Part shown: one piece after another, positions 35,401 through 45,537 of the stretch
How positions within the stretch are numbered: the stretch's first letter is position 1
Layout: each line of letters opens with the position of its first letter
Assembly (NCBI GenBank): GCA_030340625.1
Contig: JAOPHQ010002844.1
Span: 366,501 to 430,500, forward strand
Length of the DNA: 64,000 nt
Source: Merluccius polli
Taxonomy: Eukaryota > Chordata > Actinopteri > Gadiformes > Merlucciidae
Reading direction: 5' to 3'
Made by a program: the position numbers and the translations under genes
The notes under the pieces: generated by a model
Told to the model about the DNA's origin: nothing
Database searches by the model: none
Seen by the model: only the letters and a program-made list of their open reading frames with translations

Positions 35401-36509
35401 TCATCACATAATTACCATCATCACATTTGATGTCATTACATGTAGATCAGGACGGATAATGTTAATATTGTAAATATTATTATTGTAAATCTCAACTCTT
35501 AATTGTAAGTTTACTTCTTTTTTTTCTGTAGTTCAAGTCTATGTCAGAAGTCAACCCTGTGGTCATCTCAGCGGTTGGTCGCTTAGCATTACCGTTAGAA
35601 AAGGTACAGGGTGCTCATTCTCTAACCTGAGTCATAAAACGAAGGAACATGCATTTTACTGGTCTACTTGCAGAACATAAATAAAACATGTGGAGCCTAC
35701 AGACTTCTCTGGCTGTTACTAATGCTGCCTTTCCATAACACTGGAGTAGATGGAATCAGTTCAGCAGTGAATCTGGTGAACCATACTGCTGATTCATATC
35801 ACATCTTAAGTCTTTACCCACCGCCAAGCTCCCCTTCCTTATCGGAGGGCCTGTATTGGTGTCGGGGGAATTAGGGGAAGATAATGAATTGCCCAGCGGG
35901 GTTGTCCCCTCTGTGTCATCGCTCTGCAAACGCTGATATCATCTTCCACAAGGCTGATCCAGCCCGTGCGATACGGAAACCTCAGAGGTCATGGCCAATT
36001 TTTTGTTTTGTCTTTCCGAAATTCCTGATTGTGTTATTGGGGCCCTAAAGCTCAACACGGCGGATTCTCTCTCTCCTCACTGTTGGGAGAAGAAGAAGGT
36101 GTGTGTGTGTGTGTGTGTGTGTGTGGGGGGGGGGGTAATATGAATGGTGGTTGAAAACAAGGCCGCCGCCATTGGCAACCCCCCATCGTCATCCCCAAGA
36201 TGATCGGATTCGATAGAAATCTGTTCATTAATCCCCTCCTGTGCCATCTTATGTGCTCCTCTTCGTCTCTCCCGTTTCCTTTATTCCCGTGTAATTGCTT
36301 AGCAAGATAGAGCAACCCTAATAGCTTTACTGTTTAAAGTGATGATTCATTGGATTATTACCATTCATTGTTAATGAATGGATAATATGAATGTCACTTC
36401 CAACATGTGTATGCACACTACTGTAAATGCAAACTACAAACCACAGTTTGACTATGTTACTGAGAATTTGTCAATTCAATGCTGCAAAACTACAAATAAA
36501 TAATGCCTG

Positions 36510-36510
<1 letters not shown>
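32453..36510. other. Intergenic, no gene recognised
   Basis: AT-rich DNA without recognisable exons or RNA genes. A short imperfect inverted repeat (TATGTGATGAAGACAGGTGT and its inverse) lies at about 35337-35412. A C-run occurs at 33148 and a GT/G tract at 36100-36136. Confidence 0.35.

Positions 36511-36541
<31 letters not shown>
36511..36541. repeat. (TA)n microsatellite
   Basis: TA units directly left of the hAT-like repeat. A second TA tract lies at 39221-39256 on its other side. Confidence 0.9.
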
Positions 36542-36546
<5 letters not shown>

Positions 36547-36687
36547 CTTATCGCGCGATAAAAAAATTATCGCCGTTAATCTATTGTCAAAGTTGGGTTG
36601 GGAGCTGGGACAATACCGGATTTCCACCAAGGAAGGTAAGCGCCGCGGAACGGCTGCGCTGCGGAACGGCTGCGTCTTCTGCCCCCC

Positions 36688-37007
36688 CCAACACGTTCTC
36701 ATCCCAACTCATAATATACCGACGATTTGTCATGTCTGATACTGACGCAAAAGGTACCCTCCCGCGTCTGTGTGAAACGATCTGGGTTCTCATAAACCCG
36801 TTTGCGTTGGTAAGAGACGAGCAGAGTCTACAGCGTCCGCTCGCAGAGCAGAGTCTACAGCGTCCGCAGTCTACTGTGAAACAATTCACTCCAAAAAGGG
36901 TTATGGTTAGGGTTAGGGTTAGGGTTAGGGTTAGGGTAATCTATCACCGTGACCGGGTTATTATTGGAGTGAATGGACGCTGTAGACTCTGCTTGTCTCT
37001 TACCACC
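36688..37007. mobile_element. Long-TIR MITE copy 3, left part with TTAGGG core
   Basis: The left arm ACGTTCTCATCCCAACTCAT ... CGTCTGTGTGAAACGATCTG ... ACGAGCAGAGTCTACAGCGT runs to about 36890. A core of five TTAGGG/TTATGG units (36900-36937) follows, then the start of the inverse arm (ACGCTGTAGACTCTGC, 36975). It breaks at CCACC, 37003-37007, and the remaining arm continues at 38887-39005. Total arms are about 150 bp. Confidence 0.8.
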
Positions 37008-37290
37008 TGTTATACCATGGTCGGCGTGAATACTCAATTCTGATTGGCTGGCAGGTGTAGGTTAAAAAGTGTTAATGTACACCTAGGAAAGACGTTCGGG
37101 TCAAATTGCCTGATTACAGTTAGATTACTGCGCTGGCTCAAACGCTAGATGGTAACCATGGCAACGGAGAGGGAATACTCGATTCTGATTGGCTGCTGCA
37201 GGGTGGCCATTAATCCATGCTATATGCAGAGCTAGCTCTGGCTATATGGACACTACTAAGTACTTCCAGTCAAATTGTCTGTTCAGCCTT

Positions 37291-37636
37291 CAAAACGAGA
37301 GCTGGTAAATTGTGAAAAATGCATTAAACTGTAATCAGAAAACGCGGTTATATGCTATAGACCCTATAGTATCTGTGGTATAAAGGCTGGGACACATTTC
37401 AAATTATAAATATGTACACTTTATGTTGAAATTATAGACCGTCGCGATTCCCATTGAAACGAATGGCGCGGTGATTAGTCGTCAAAACGACAGCTGGTAA
37501 ATTGTGAAAAATGCATTAAACTGTAATCAGAAAACACGGTTATATGCTATAGACCCTATAGTATCTGTGGTGTAAAGGCTGGGACACATTTCAAATTATA
37601 AATATGTACACTTTATGTTGAAAGTATAGACCGTCA
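37291..37636. repeat. Direct repeat, two ~155-bp copies 192 bp apart
   Basis: Copies at 37291-37446 and 37483-37636 share AGCTGGTAAATTGTGAAAAA and ATGCTATAGACCCTATAGTA with only a few differences. Confidence 0.9.
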
Positions 37637-37941
37637 CCATTCCCGATGTACAACGCATTACGTCAGCTCTGTGGCTCATAGCTGAGCGGACTAGAATCCC
37701 TCCCGTTGCCGAGTCGTATCTAAGGTCCGTTCTATTTACTGGAGGAGTGAACTACGTTTCTGTTGCATAAGAACCTTACGGGAGGGTAATGATTGTTCCA
37801 GGTATTAGTCAGACCCTCAGGCGTTACTAGGGAAGCCAAATTATGGCTTGTGAACAACTTTATATTTTGATTGTAAAACACATGCAAATATTAATTAATG
37901 GTCTTAATTTATTTTCTTTGGCAAGTGACCATGGTATAAGC

Positions 37942-38061
37942 GGGATAATGCCCTTCGAGGTGTCCATTATCAGAAGTTAATGGACTTCGCGGAAGCAACC
38001 GTTCACGCCTCCGCGTCGTCCATTAACTTCTGATAATGGACACCTCGTCGGGCATTATCCC
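37942..38061. repeat. 52-bp-arm hairpin
   Basis: Arms at 37942-37993 and 38010-38061 are inverse copies with four mismatches in two pairs (TT versus GA), around a 16-base loop. The shared core is GTGTCCATTATCAGAAGTTA. Confidence 0.9.
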
Positions 38062-38169
38062 TTATTTATAATGCAGGACGAGTGAACCCAAACGCAGAAC
38101 ACAGAGAGGCAGAGACGGGATGAAAGATAGGGGATTTATTAGTGCGGGAAATAGCAACAGGGGGAGGGC

Positions 38170-38695
38170 AGGTGGACAGGCGGTGGGTCGGCAACAGGCG
38201 GGTAGTCGGACAGGCGATGGGTCGGCAACAGGCGGGTAGTCGGACAGGCGATGGGTCGGCAACAGGCGGGTAGTCGGACAGGCGATGGGTCGGCAACAGG
38301 CGGGTAGTCGGACAGGCGATGGGTCGGCAACAGGCGGGTAGTCGGACAGGCGATGGGTCGGCGACAGGGTCCGGCAGCAGGTGGGTAGTCAGGCAGGCAG
38401 GGGTCGGCAACAGGGTACAGGAACAGACGGGTAGTCAGGCAGGCAGGGGTCGGCAACAGGGTACAGGAACAGACGGGTAGTCAGGCAGGCAGGGGTCGGC
38501 AACAGGGTACAGGAACAGGCGGGTAGTCAGGCAGGCAGGGGTCGGCAACAGGGTACAGGAACAGACGGGTAGTCAGGCAGGCAGGGGTCGGCAACAGGGT
38601 ACAGGAACAGGCGGGTAGTCAGGCAGGCAGGGGTCGGCAACAGGGTACAGGAACAGGCGGGTAGTCAGGCAGGCAGGGGTCGGCAACAATCGGGT
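38170..38695. repeat. Two-phase minisatellite in the minus-strand LTR
   Basis: At least five units of 34 bp (GGTCGGCAACAGGCGGGTAG plus TCGGACAGGCGATG) are followed by about seven longer units (GGTCGGCAACAGGGTACAGG plus AACAGRCGGGTAGTCAGGCA). The units are contiguous, with no spacers. Confidence 0.9.
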
Positions 38696-38886
38696 AATAA
38701 ATCAAAGGACAGAGTTAGTTAACCAAAAGCACGAGCTGGCACCGGCTGGCAGGAAATCCCCAGCTTGAATAGGGAAACAGGTGATTAGTAATTGGGAACA
38801 GGTGTGTTTAGGAAAATTAGTGGTTAGTGGCGACAAGCGTCCCCTAGATGGGGGTGTTGGACCGTCTAGCAGGGCGTAGTGTAACA

Positions 38887-39005
38887 CCACCGCGAACAGG
38901 TTTATGAGAACCCAGATCGTTTCACACAGACGCGGGAGGGTACCTTTTGCGTCAATGTCAGACGTCTAGGGACGTGACAAATCGTCGGTATATTACGAGT
39001 TGGGA
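38887..39005. mobile_element. Long-TIR MITE copy 3, right arm remainder
   Basis: CCACCGCGAACAGGTTTATG ... CACAGACGCGGGAGGGTACC ... GTGACAAATCGTCGG ... GAGTTGGGA completes the arm interrupted at 37007. Confidence 0.8.
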
Positions 39006-39007
39006 AC

Positions 39008-39062
39008 AATCGGTCAGCAATCGCGCCCCCCCCCCCCCCCCCCCCCCCAATCAACAATCGCG
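39008..39062. repeat. C-tract GCGCGATTG repeat
   Basis: AGCAATCGCGC, a run of about 23 C, then AATCAACAATCGCGC. Same family as at 7660, 22320, 27600, 29570, 39960 and 63850. Confidence 0.75.
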
Positions 39063-39217
39063 CAGACTTATTTTTAGTCATTATTTAGGTAGCACACGCA
39101 TATTATGAATGCCTTCGACAGAATTCAAATGAGCCATTTTAATCTAGATTAATCTAGATTAATTCCAAGATTACAGTTAGATTAATCTAGATTAAAGAAA
39201 TTAATCTATGCCCAACA

Positions 39218-39257
<40 letters not shown>

Positions 39258-39547
39258 TTGTTATACACTGTGAATGCGCTACAGACTCAAAGGTTCAGCT
39301 AGAGCAGGCATTCCCAAAGTGTGGTGCGCGCACCCCCAGGGGTGCGCAAGCTACGACCAGGGGGTGCGCGAGAGGAAAAATGTAATGGCGGTCTGGTGTA
39401 ATATTACACAATTACAGTGCTGTTTTTTAAGTGGGATTTTTCCATACAATAAAAAAACATTAACAGTAAACATTTCCTTTGTAATCCCTTTTATTTTAAA
39501 TAAAAAACTATAATTTCTTAGTTTTTGATAGAAACGTTCTTATTTTC

Positions 39548-39906
39548 CTCCGCGGCGCTGCCCCGCGACGGGCTCTGGGTCGGCTTGGAAGGGTTCGGGG
39601 GCTTCCCGGGGCCGCGGACGCAGTATCTCGCTGCGCCTTCGGGGCCCCCTCGCCCCCGGCGTGACTGTCGACCGGGACGGACTGTCCTCAGTGCGTCCCA
39701 ACCGCGTCGCGTCGTTCAGGGCGGGGATCCGGCTCACGTACAACTGGCGCAAGGGGGCGGCGGCGATGTCGGCTACCCACCCGACCCGTCTTGAAACACG
39801 GACCAAGGAGTCTAACGCACGCGCGAGTCAGAGGGTCCCACGAAACCCCGCGGCGCAATGAAAGTGAGGGCCGGCGCGCGCCGGCCGAGGTGGGATCCCG
39901 GCCCCT
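39548..39906 (+). rRNA. 28S rRNA fragment (partial, displaced, non-functional)
   Basis: The sequence includes CGACCCGTCTTGAAACACGG, ACCAAGGAGTCTAACGC, GGCGCAATGAAAGTGAGGGC and CGGCCGAGGTGGGATCCCGG, conserved in vertebrate 28S rRNA around the D2 region. The preceding 200 bp are GC-rich, like the D2 expansion. Only about 360 bp of the large-subunit gene are present, embedded in a hAT element. Since it is not in an rDNA array, it is best seen as captured or inserted rDNA. Confidence 0.85.
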
Positions 39907-39962
39907 GTTTATCTGTTTCGGAGCCTATTCTCTTAATGTTGCGGATCGTTTGTAACTTCATT

Positions 39963-40030
39963 GGGGGGGGGGGGGGTGCTGCTGCGCGATTGTTGACGGG
40001 GTGGGAGGGGGGGTACTGCGCGATTGTTAA

Positions 40031-40061
<31 letters not shown>

Positions 40062-40062
40062 C
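39963..40062. repeat. G-tract GCGCGATTGTTGAC repeat
   Basis: Two units, TGCGCGATTGTTGACGGGG and TGCGCGATTGTTAACGGGG, with G-runs up to about 32. It ends next to GGACCGGCCCAGAAAAGACC, and GATGGCCAGTCCGTCC follows, resembling a terminus of a hAT B relative. Confidence 0.8.
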
Positions 40063-40462
40063 TGGACCGGCCCAGAAAAGACCTGGACCGGCCCGATGGC
40101 CAGTCCGTCCCTGAGGTCCACGGTCATTTAATAGGCCTATTGCTGCAATTTTTCTTTTACGCGGCTGAAAATAACCGTAGGCCTACGTTCTGTCACTGAG
40201 CCGTGTCTGTCACTCATCCTCTTAAAAGTGGAAGCTTGTGCGTAGCTTTGTTGCATTATATTGAAACTTTGTTGATGTTGTTATTGTCATGCGTGTTCTG
40301 GTTATTTGCGCATGATTAAACATGTCTTTATATGGCGATAAAACAAAGCTTTGTTGCGTTTTTTTTTTTTTTTTTTGCGGTGGGGATTGGGGGTGCGCCA
40401 ACCCGGTTGGGATGTAGAAGGGGGTGCGCAGGAAAAAAAGTTTGGGAACCGCTGAGCTAGAG

Positions 40463-41744
40463 GCATAAAAGAGTGTGTGAGAATCACATTCTTTAGTACT
40501 TTTACTACCATGCCCTTGACAGCTCTCTGATGACTCAGGAGGGCAGCAGAGACCTCCCTGTAGAGGAGAACCACCTCCAGCTCCACAGGGGGGCAGACCA
40601 AGTAGTTGAGGGAGGACTTCAGACGGAGTAGAAGGCACCCTGGTTCCATCCAGGGGGACAGAAGAGAGAAACTCAACTCTTTCTGGGAGTACGCCTACAA
40701 GAACCTTGAATCAGCTGTGTTCAGTGTCCTGCTCGCCTCTTCTTCTCACCTTCTAGTATTCAATCTAGCCTGAGACGCTTCAATCCAATAATGATAAGAG
40801 TTTTACATTGTTATTCAATATGAATGGAGATGATGGTGTTTTAAAGTTGTTATTATGAAGATGTTGAATCGTGTACCCTTGGCAGGTTCAGGTGATCACA
40901 GCTTACAACTAAATACGTTGTAAAGAAGGCCCGGAGGTGGTCAAGTAGCCTATTAAGTAGAACATGGCTTGAACGGAGGAGAATACAAGCTCTTACAAGT
41001 CTTGATCAGTCTCCCTACTATTATACCATCGTCAGCAATCTTCAGATTTAATAGAACTATAATGAAACCACAGGGACAGCAGCAAATACAGACTATTATT
41101 ATTATTATTATCATCATCATCATCATCATCATCATCATTATTATTATTATTATTATGTAAATGAAAATGCTGTCTCGTATTGGTGCTGTCTTAACTTTGG
41201 CCAAGTGGTGTAGTTCCAGAAACCCGTGTTTCTGTAATCACTTTTTTCTAGTAAATACAGAAACCGTTTTTTGGGAATTATTTTGTGAAATTCATATTTC
41301 TATTAATAAATACATTCTGTTTGGAGAAAGCGAAAGGAAGTACAACTTTGCTTTCGGTGGTCATTAGCATGTTTTCTATAGTATTTTGGGACTAGGATTG
41401 GTTTGTATTCAGTCACTGGTGTTTAGGATGTTATATTTTAAGATATAATAGGAAAATAGTTGGAATGGAAGAACAGAGCAAGAGCAAGAAACGTTGCTAC
41501 AATAGATATAAATTGATGGAATAGAAAATGAAAGATAGAAATATCTATCCATCAATCTATCTATTTATAGTTAATGTTGGAGAAAGTAAAATAAATGATA
41601 TACAGAGATAAGCCCCCCACAGCGATAAGATAAGCTGTCAGAGAGAGCAAGAAATCAGTTGGGAGCGGTCTAAAAATAGAGAGGCAGGCGCACAGTCAAC
41701 CAGGCAGATCACACTCAAATTATAGCTCATATATAAGTATAGGT
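40463..41744. other. Intergenic; microsatellite at 41093-41157
   Basis: No gene is recognised. A (ATT)n(ATC)n(ATT)n microsatellite lies at 41093-41157. The stretch 40500-40740 is compositionally exon-like (CAGGAGGGCAGCAGAGACC), but I cannot assign it to any gene. Confidence 0.3.
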
Positions 41745-42270
41745 ATAGGTGCCGTAGTTATATTGCCAGCACCATAGCTACCTGCCTCACACTGCTGGTT
41801 TCTCTGGAAGCTGAGCAGGGCTGGTCTGGTCCATCCTTGGAAGGGAGATGAGTTGGTGCTGGTAGAGGTGTTGGAGGGCCAGTAGGGGGCGCTCATCCCT
41901 CTGGCCTTTGTAAGATCCCCAATGCTCCGGGATTGAGATGGAGATGGGGATTCCCTGTGGTCACTAAAGATCCCGTGGCACTCATCGCAAGAGTAGGGGT
42001 GCTAACCCCGGTGTCCCGGCCAAATTCCTAACCTGGCTCTTTTACCATCATGGCCACCTAATCATCCCCTGGTCTCTAATTGGATCGTTTCATTCCTCAC
42101 CTCTCCGCTGAGCCAGTGTGTGGTGAGCGTTCTGGTGCATACTGGCTGCCGTGCATCACCCAGGTGGGTGCTACACACTGGTAGTGGATGTGTCACATCC
42201 CCCCCCACACACACACTATGTCAGTGCTTTGAGTATCTTGTAAAGTGCTATATAAATGCAATGAATTATT
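41745..42270 (+). mobile_element. 5S rRNA-derived SINE (SINE3-like)
   Basis: The head resembles 5S rRNA: ACCTGCCTCACACTGCTGG, then CTCTGGAAGCTGAGCAGGGC, then TTGGAAGGGAGATGAGTTGG, matching the internal promoter region of 5S genes in order. The body ends with TGCTTTGAGTATCTTGTAAA followed by GTGCTATATAAATGCAATGA, a tail common to fish SINEs and L2/CR1-like LINEs. It is therefore a pol III SINE mobilised by such a LINE, not a 5S gene. Confidence 0.75.
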
Positions 42271-43750
42271 ATATCTTAGCTTTAAAGGTTGTCATCATGA
42301 TTCTGAACAGTTCACCTCACAGTGTGCTGTCATGTGGAAGTAACAAAGTAATCCAATTGGTACATATGATCCAACTGTTATTATTATATTGCTGTATTGC
42401 TGATGTTAGTGAAAGTTTGCATTTGTGTAACATCTATGAAAAGGTTAGTTTTAGGTGAACAACCAAAATGTGCCAAATTATTTCAAATCATTCAACCATA
42501 AATGTATTTTTTTTTTTTTTAACAATTAACATTTCTATGAACAGGCCTTTTTGTTAGTCTAATAACCTAAACATATTAGCATCCTGACTAGTTATATTAC
42601 AGCTTTTCCTCTGGCATGTCATTCTACATCACTTAATATACCAGCATCGTAAGTGACATCACATTATTTTTGAGTGTTGAACTCAAACTGTAGCATTTTC
42701 AGAAAAGCAACACATACCGACATCACACAGTTAAAACCATGTAAAAAGATTATACTTAATCTTTCGTTTTCTCTTTTGATGAAAATGCTTTACCAACAGC
42801 AGCCATAGACCCGAGGCATTTCACAGTATCAATTGATAATATCGTTGTCTCTCTCCAATACTTAAACAGGATTAGAAAGCACCCTTGCCATATATGCAAG
42901 AGCTGCCAGAAAATGTACTGCAACCCTGTAATGTTCCATAGAATTTCTTACTTTGCCTCTAAGCACATTTAAATGCTCATGTGTTGTGAGAAAACAGTGG
43001 TGCATGGTTCTGGTAACCTGGGGTTTGGATGGAGAGCGTTTGTCAATAGCTTCTCAGATACGGCCAACTTTGCTGATTTTTAAAGTATGGTTGGGCTGAT
43101 GAGGCAACCTTCCCAACGATTGAGGTGAATAACCCGAGCAGAGTAAGTGAACAACAAAAAATATGGCTGACTTATGGTGTGTAATATCTACATGAACAAA
43201 TAACAAGGTTTATGTGTAATGTGTAATGATTTTTTTCCTCTTCAACTCATTAACTTTTCTTCATTAATTTCCATCTGGATTCAAGCACAGAAACAGTGAT
43301 GTGTGCTGCTTGATAAGCAGCTGCTGGCTCTCCGCAACACTGTTCACAGAAGAAGAGACTTAAGGACAGCGCATTTGGAAAATCTTCTTCTTTTGAAGTC
43401 ATGGTGGCTAAAATTCCTCAGCCTTTCCTCCCACAGCCTCTCTTAGATCAACCTTTTTGCCATCTCATAATCCGCTCCCACTGAAGCGGTCCACCTGTCA
43501 AACCCATATGCTTGTTAACACTTCAAAAGCACATTTAATGTCACATTGTAGCGCTGCGGAGGTGGCAGACAGTCACAGTAGTGCTGTTAAAAGCGTTCCT
43601 GTTAAAAGCAATACTGTTCAAACGCATTCGGCAGGCTGACAACTGTGGCTCACTGCAGGTGGTTGGCAGCGGTGAAAGACACATTTTAAAGCCATTCCAT
43701 TACAAAGTGCTGCGAGAGAAGCATTTGAAGTAAACTCCTCCTGAGCTAGC
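42271..43750. other. Intergenic, downstream of the CNTNAP gene
   Basis: AT-rich, no repeat termini or exons recognised. Part may belong to the 3' UTR if the polyadenylation site lies further left than proposed. Confidence 0.35.
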
Positions 43751-43758
43751 GGTGAATA

Positions 43759-44334
43759 TTTATTGTTACAGATGCTCTACAACCAAAGAAGGAATTCAGT
43801 GAGAAAGAAGCGGTCAGTCACTTCCACTGTATGTGTCGTGTGGTCCAACGCTAATAGATGGGACAGCTCAATTACAATGGAGTCAGCCTTCAACATTTTT
43901 CGTTTGGGAAATATTTATAAATGAATCCAATTCTGAACACATACTTCCTCTAGAACAATACCCTTTTAGAACGACTTAAAAATACCATTATACATAAGCA
44001 ACGTTTCAGTATAACAACGAGAGATTAGACACATCTTGTTATAAAGACATTAATAAAATATTTACAATTGAAATATGTACAGTTTCAGAAATGGGAACAT
44101 CAACACCTTTTTAAGTCAAACACTTTCGCTATAGTTTGCAACAATATGTACACCTTTGACATGTAAACAACTGAAACGATGAGGTGACCTCCGGTGAAGC
44201 CATCTTGTTCAAACCACTGTCCCAGCTCGGAGGCTGTATCTTACTAAAAAACAACATAGGCGTGGCAGGGCACCCTTTGTCTTATTCCTCAGCAGTATGT
44301 AGCGCAGCTCACTGGGAGATCAAACCCCCCGCAG
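43759..44334 (-). other. Probable 3' UTR of the CNTNAP gene
   Basis: The first AATAAA on the minus strand after the stop codon is at 43759-43764, which would give a 3' UTR of about 570 nt. This is a prediction from the signal alone. Confidence 0.4.
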
Positions 44335-44531
44335 TTAGATGAAGTACTCCTTTGTGGGTTCACTGGGAATGTTGTGCGGGTCGGCCTGGGTGTTGAAGGG
44401 CGACTCGGAGCCGTCCTCGGGTTTCACTCGCTTGGCTTCCGGGTTGCCGTACGTCTCTTTCCTTCTGTAGAGGTATATGGCCATGACCGCCAGCCCCAAC
44501 GCGGTCAAGAAAATGACCACCGCTATCACGC
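44335..44531 (-). CDS. cntnap5-like: CNTNAP last coding exon: transmembrane helix and cytoplasmic tail
   Basis: Read from an acceptor (TTCTTGCAG before 44531) to the TAA at 44335-44337. It starts in phase 1 and completes a Gly codon with the previous exon. It encodes a hydrophobic helix (VIAVVIFLTALGLAVMAIYL), then the juxtamembrane YRRKETYGNPEAK, where this family binds protein 4.1 through a GNP-type motif, and a tail ending KEYFI, a class II PDZ ligand. CNTNAP/Caspr proteins are neuronal adhesion molecules of axons and synapses. The middle of the tail (KPEDGSESPFN) differs from the CNTNAP2 tail as I recall it. I lean to a CNTNAP5-type paralogue, but only the family is certain. Confidence 0.85.
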
Positions 44532-45460
44532 CTGCAAGAAAATGTATGTGCAATTACAAATACAGTGTGACAGCAAAGCACTTCAATGATAAAGGACAAT
44601 GTGCACAGCATGTATGAGGATATTATGCATATTCATATCCTGTTTGTACATTGAAAAATAAATGCAAAATTAGTGGTTCTTTAAATATGCCATTAAATTG
44701 GCAAATAAATAATTACTTAATTAAGTTAAGAAGTAAGTGAAAATTGAAATTAAAAACTATGCATGGCCATGGCATATTTGTTTTTCACACATCAAGCAAG
44801 ATTTACAAAAAAATGGATGAAAAATGCTTGGGTTCACCTCTCCCCAAATGTTAAAAGACACACATTGTAGCAGGCAAGAACTCTGGGAAAGGGGGGTACA
44901 GGGAGTGTGTGTGTGAGTAATTTCCAATTAGTCAATCTTGATCAACAGCCCAATTATTTTTATAAAAAATCTTTTAAAAAAGAAACGTGACTTAGTCAAA
45001 TATGCTATGTAAATGAAATATTTACGTAGACCTATGTTATGGAAACTTAACCATTTTTTCTACAGCTATACATGTTTCCATGAGTCTGGCGATGGCGAGG
45101 CAAGATTACCGCAGCATCCCTTTAGGCAGAACATGTATGTATACTGCAGTGGTCTTTTGACATGGGCAGTTCATATTTTTGGCAACAGTAAGAAAGGATT
45201 TGCATAAAACATTCCACAGTTGCTGGATTAAAACATTTTTTAAAGTTACTAATATAAGGCTTCAAAATGTAAATTAGCATCATTTGTTAGCCACCAATTC
45301 AGAATTAAATGGCAAGTCATCGTTTGGTGCAATTGGTGTGAATTCTGGTTAGTTAACTTTAATGGAGGAAGATATAAACAAGCGGGAAGAAAATGCTAAT
45401 TGTTTGTGTGCACTAATGTTGTCAATGAAACACTGATGGAACACATTTCGGTTACTGTAC

Positions 45461-45508
45461 CTCCAATCAAAGCCGAGTCACTCCGGACGGAATTGACTAA
45501 AGGTTGAC
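45461..45508 (-). CDS. cntnap5-like: CNTNAP 48-bp juxtamembrane exon
   Basis: The exon runs from acceptor GAATACAG to donor GTACAG. It is phase 1 at both ends and encodes QPLVNSVRSDSALIG, the extracellular stalk just before the membrane. The S-D-S-A-x-I-G-G run is a family hallmark. Phases fit the exons at 47186-47404 and 44335-44531. On the gene strand a (TTC)n/(TCC)n tract of about 100 bp ends about 30 bp upstream of the acceptor. Confidence 0.9.
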
Positions 45509-45537
45509 CTGTATTCACTGAACCAGACTGGTCTACC

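Larger units (their letters stand above)
37008..38886 (-). mobile_element. LTR insertion within long-TIR MITE, TSD CCACC
   Basis: The insert starts TGTTATACCATGG and ends GTAGTGTAACA (TG...CA), with CCACC at 37003-37007 and 38887-38891. The MITE arm is continuous if the insert and one CCACC are removed. Read on the minus strand, 38886 to about 38070 looks like an LTR: a minisatellite, then an AATAAATCCCC polyadenylation signal near 38135. The remaining 37009-38065 consists of a direct repeat and a hairpin that may be a secondary insertion near the LTR end. No coding region remains. Confidence 0.65.
36541..39220. mobile_element. Candidate hAT-like element inserted in a TA tract, with nested elements
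   Basis: The left part has CGCGATAAAAAAATTATCGC and CCGTTAATC; the right part has TAATCTAGATTAATCTAGAT and ends TGCCCAACACTA. I know paired ends of this style from fish hAT MITEs. TA repeats on both sides would give an 8-bp TATATATA duplication, which cannot be verified in a simple repeat. It contains the long-TIR MITE copy 3 and everything within it. Confidence 0.4.
39305..40454. mobile_element. hAT-type element containing 28S rRNA sequence, TSD AGCTAGAG
   Basis: Left end CAGGCATTCCCAAAGTGTG and right end (reverse complement) CAGCGGTTCCCAAACTTTT carry the CAGNGGTTCCCAAA-type hAT terminus. They are flanked by exact AGCTAGAG at 39297-39304 and 40455-40462. Subterminal GGGGTGCGC motifs are inverted on both sides. 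The interior holds a 28S rRNA fragment and G-tract repeats instead of transposase. Confidence 0.85.

Noticed and set aside
38170..38695. Regular repeats resembling a CRISPR array
   Set aside because: The units are contiguous without unique spacers, lie in an LTR, and the genome is eukaryotic.
41800..41865. A 5S rRNA gene
   Set aside because: Similarity is partial and diverged, and it continues into a SINE body with a LINE-type tail, so it is a 5S-derived SINE.
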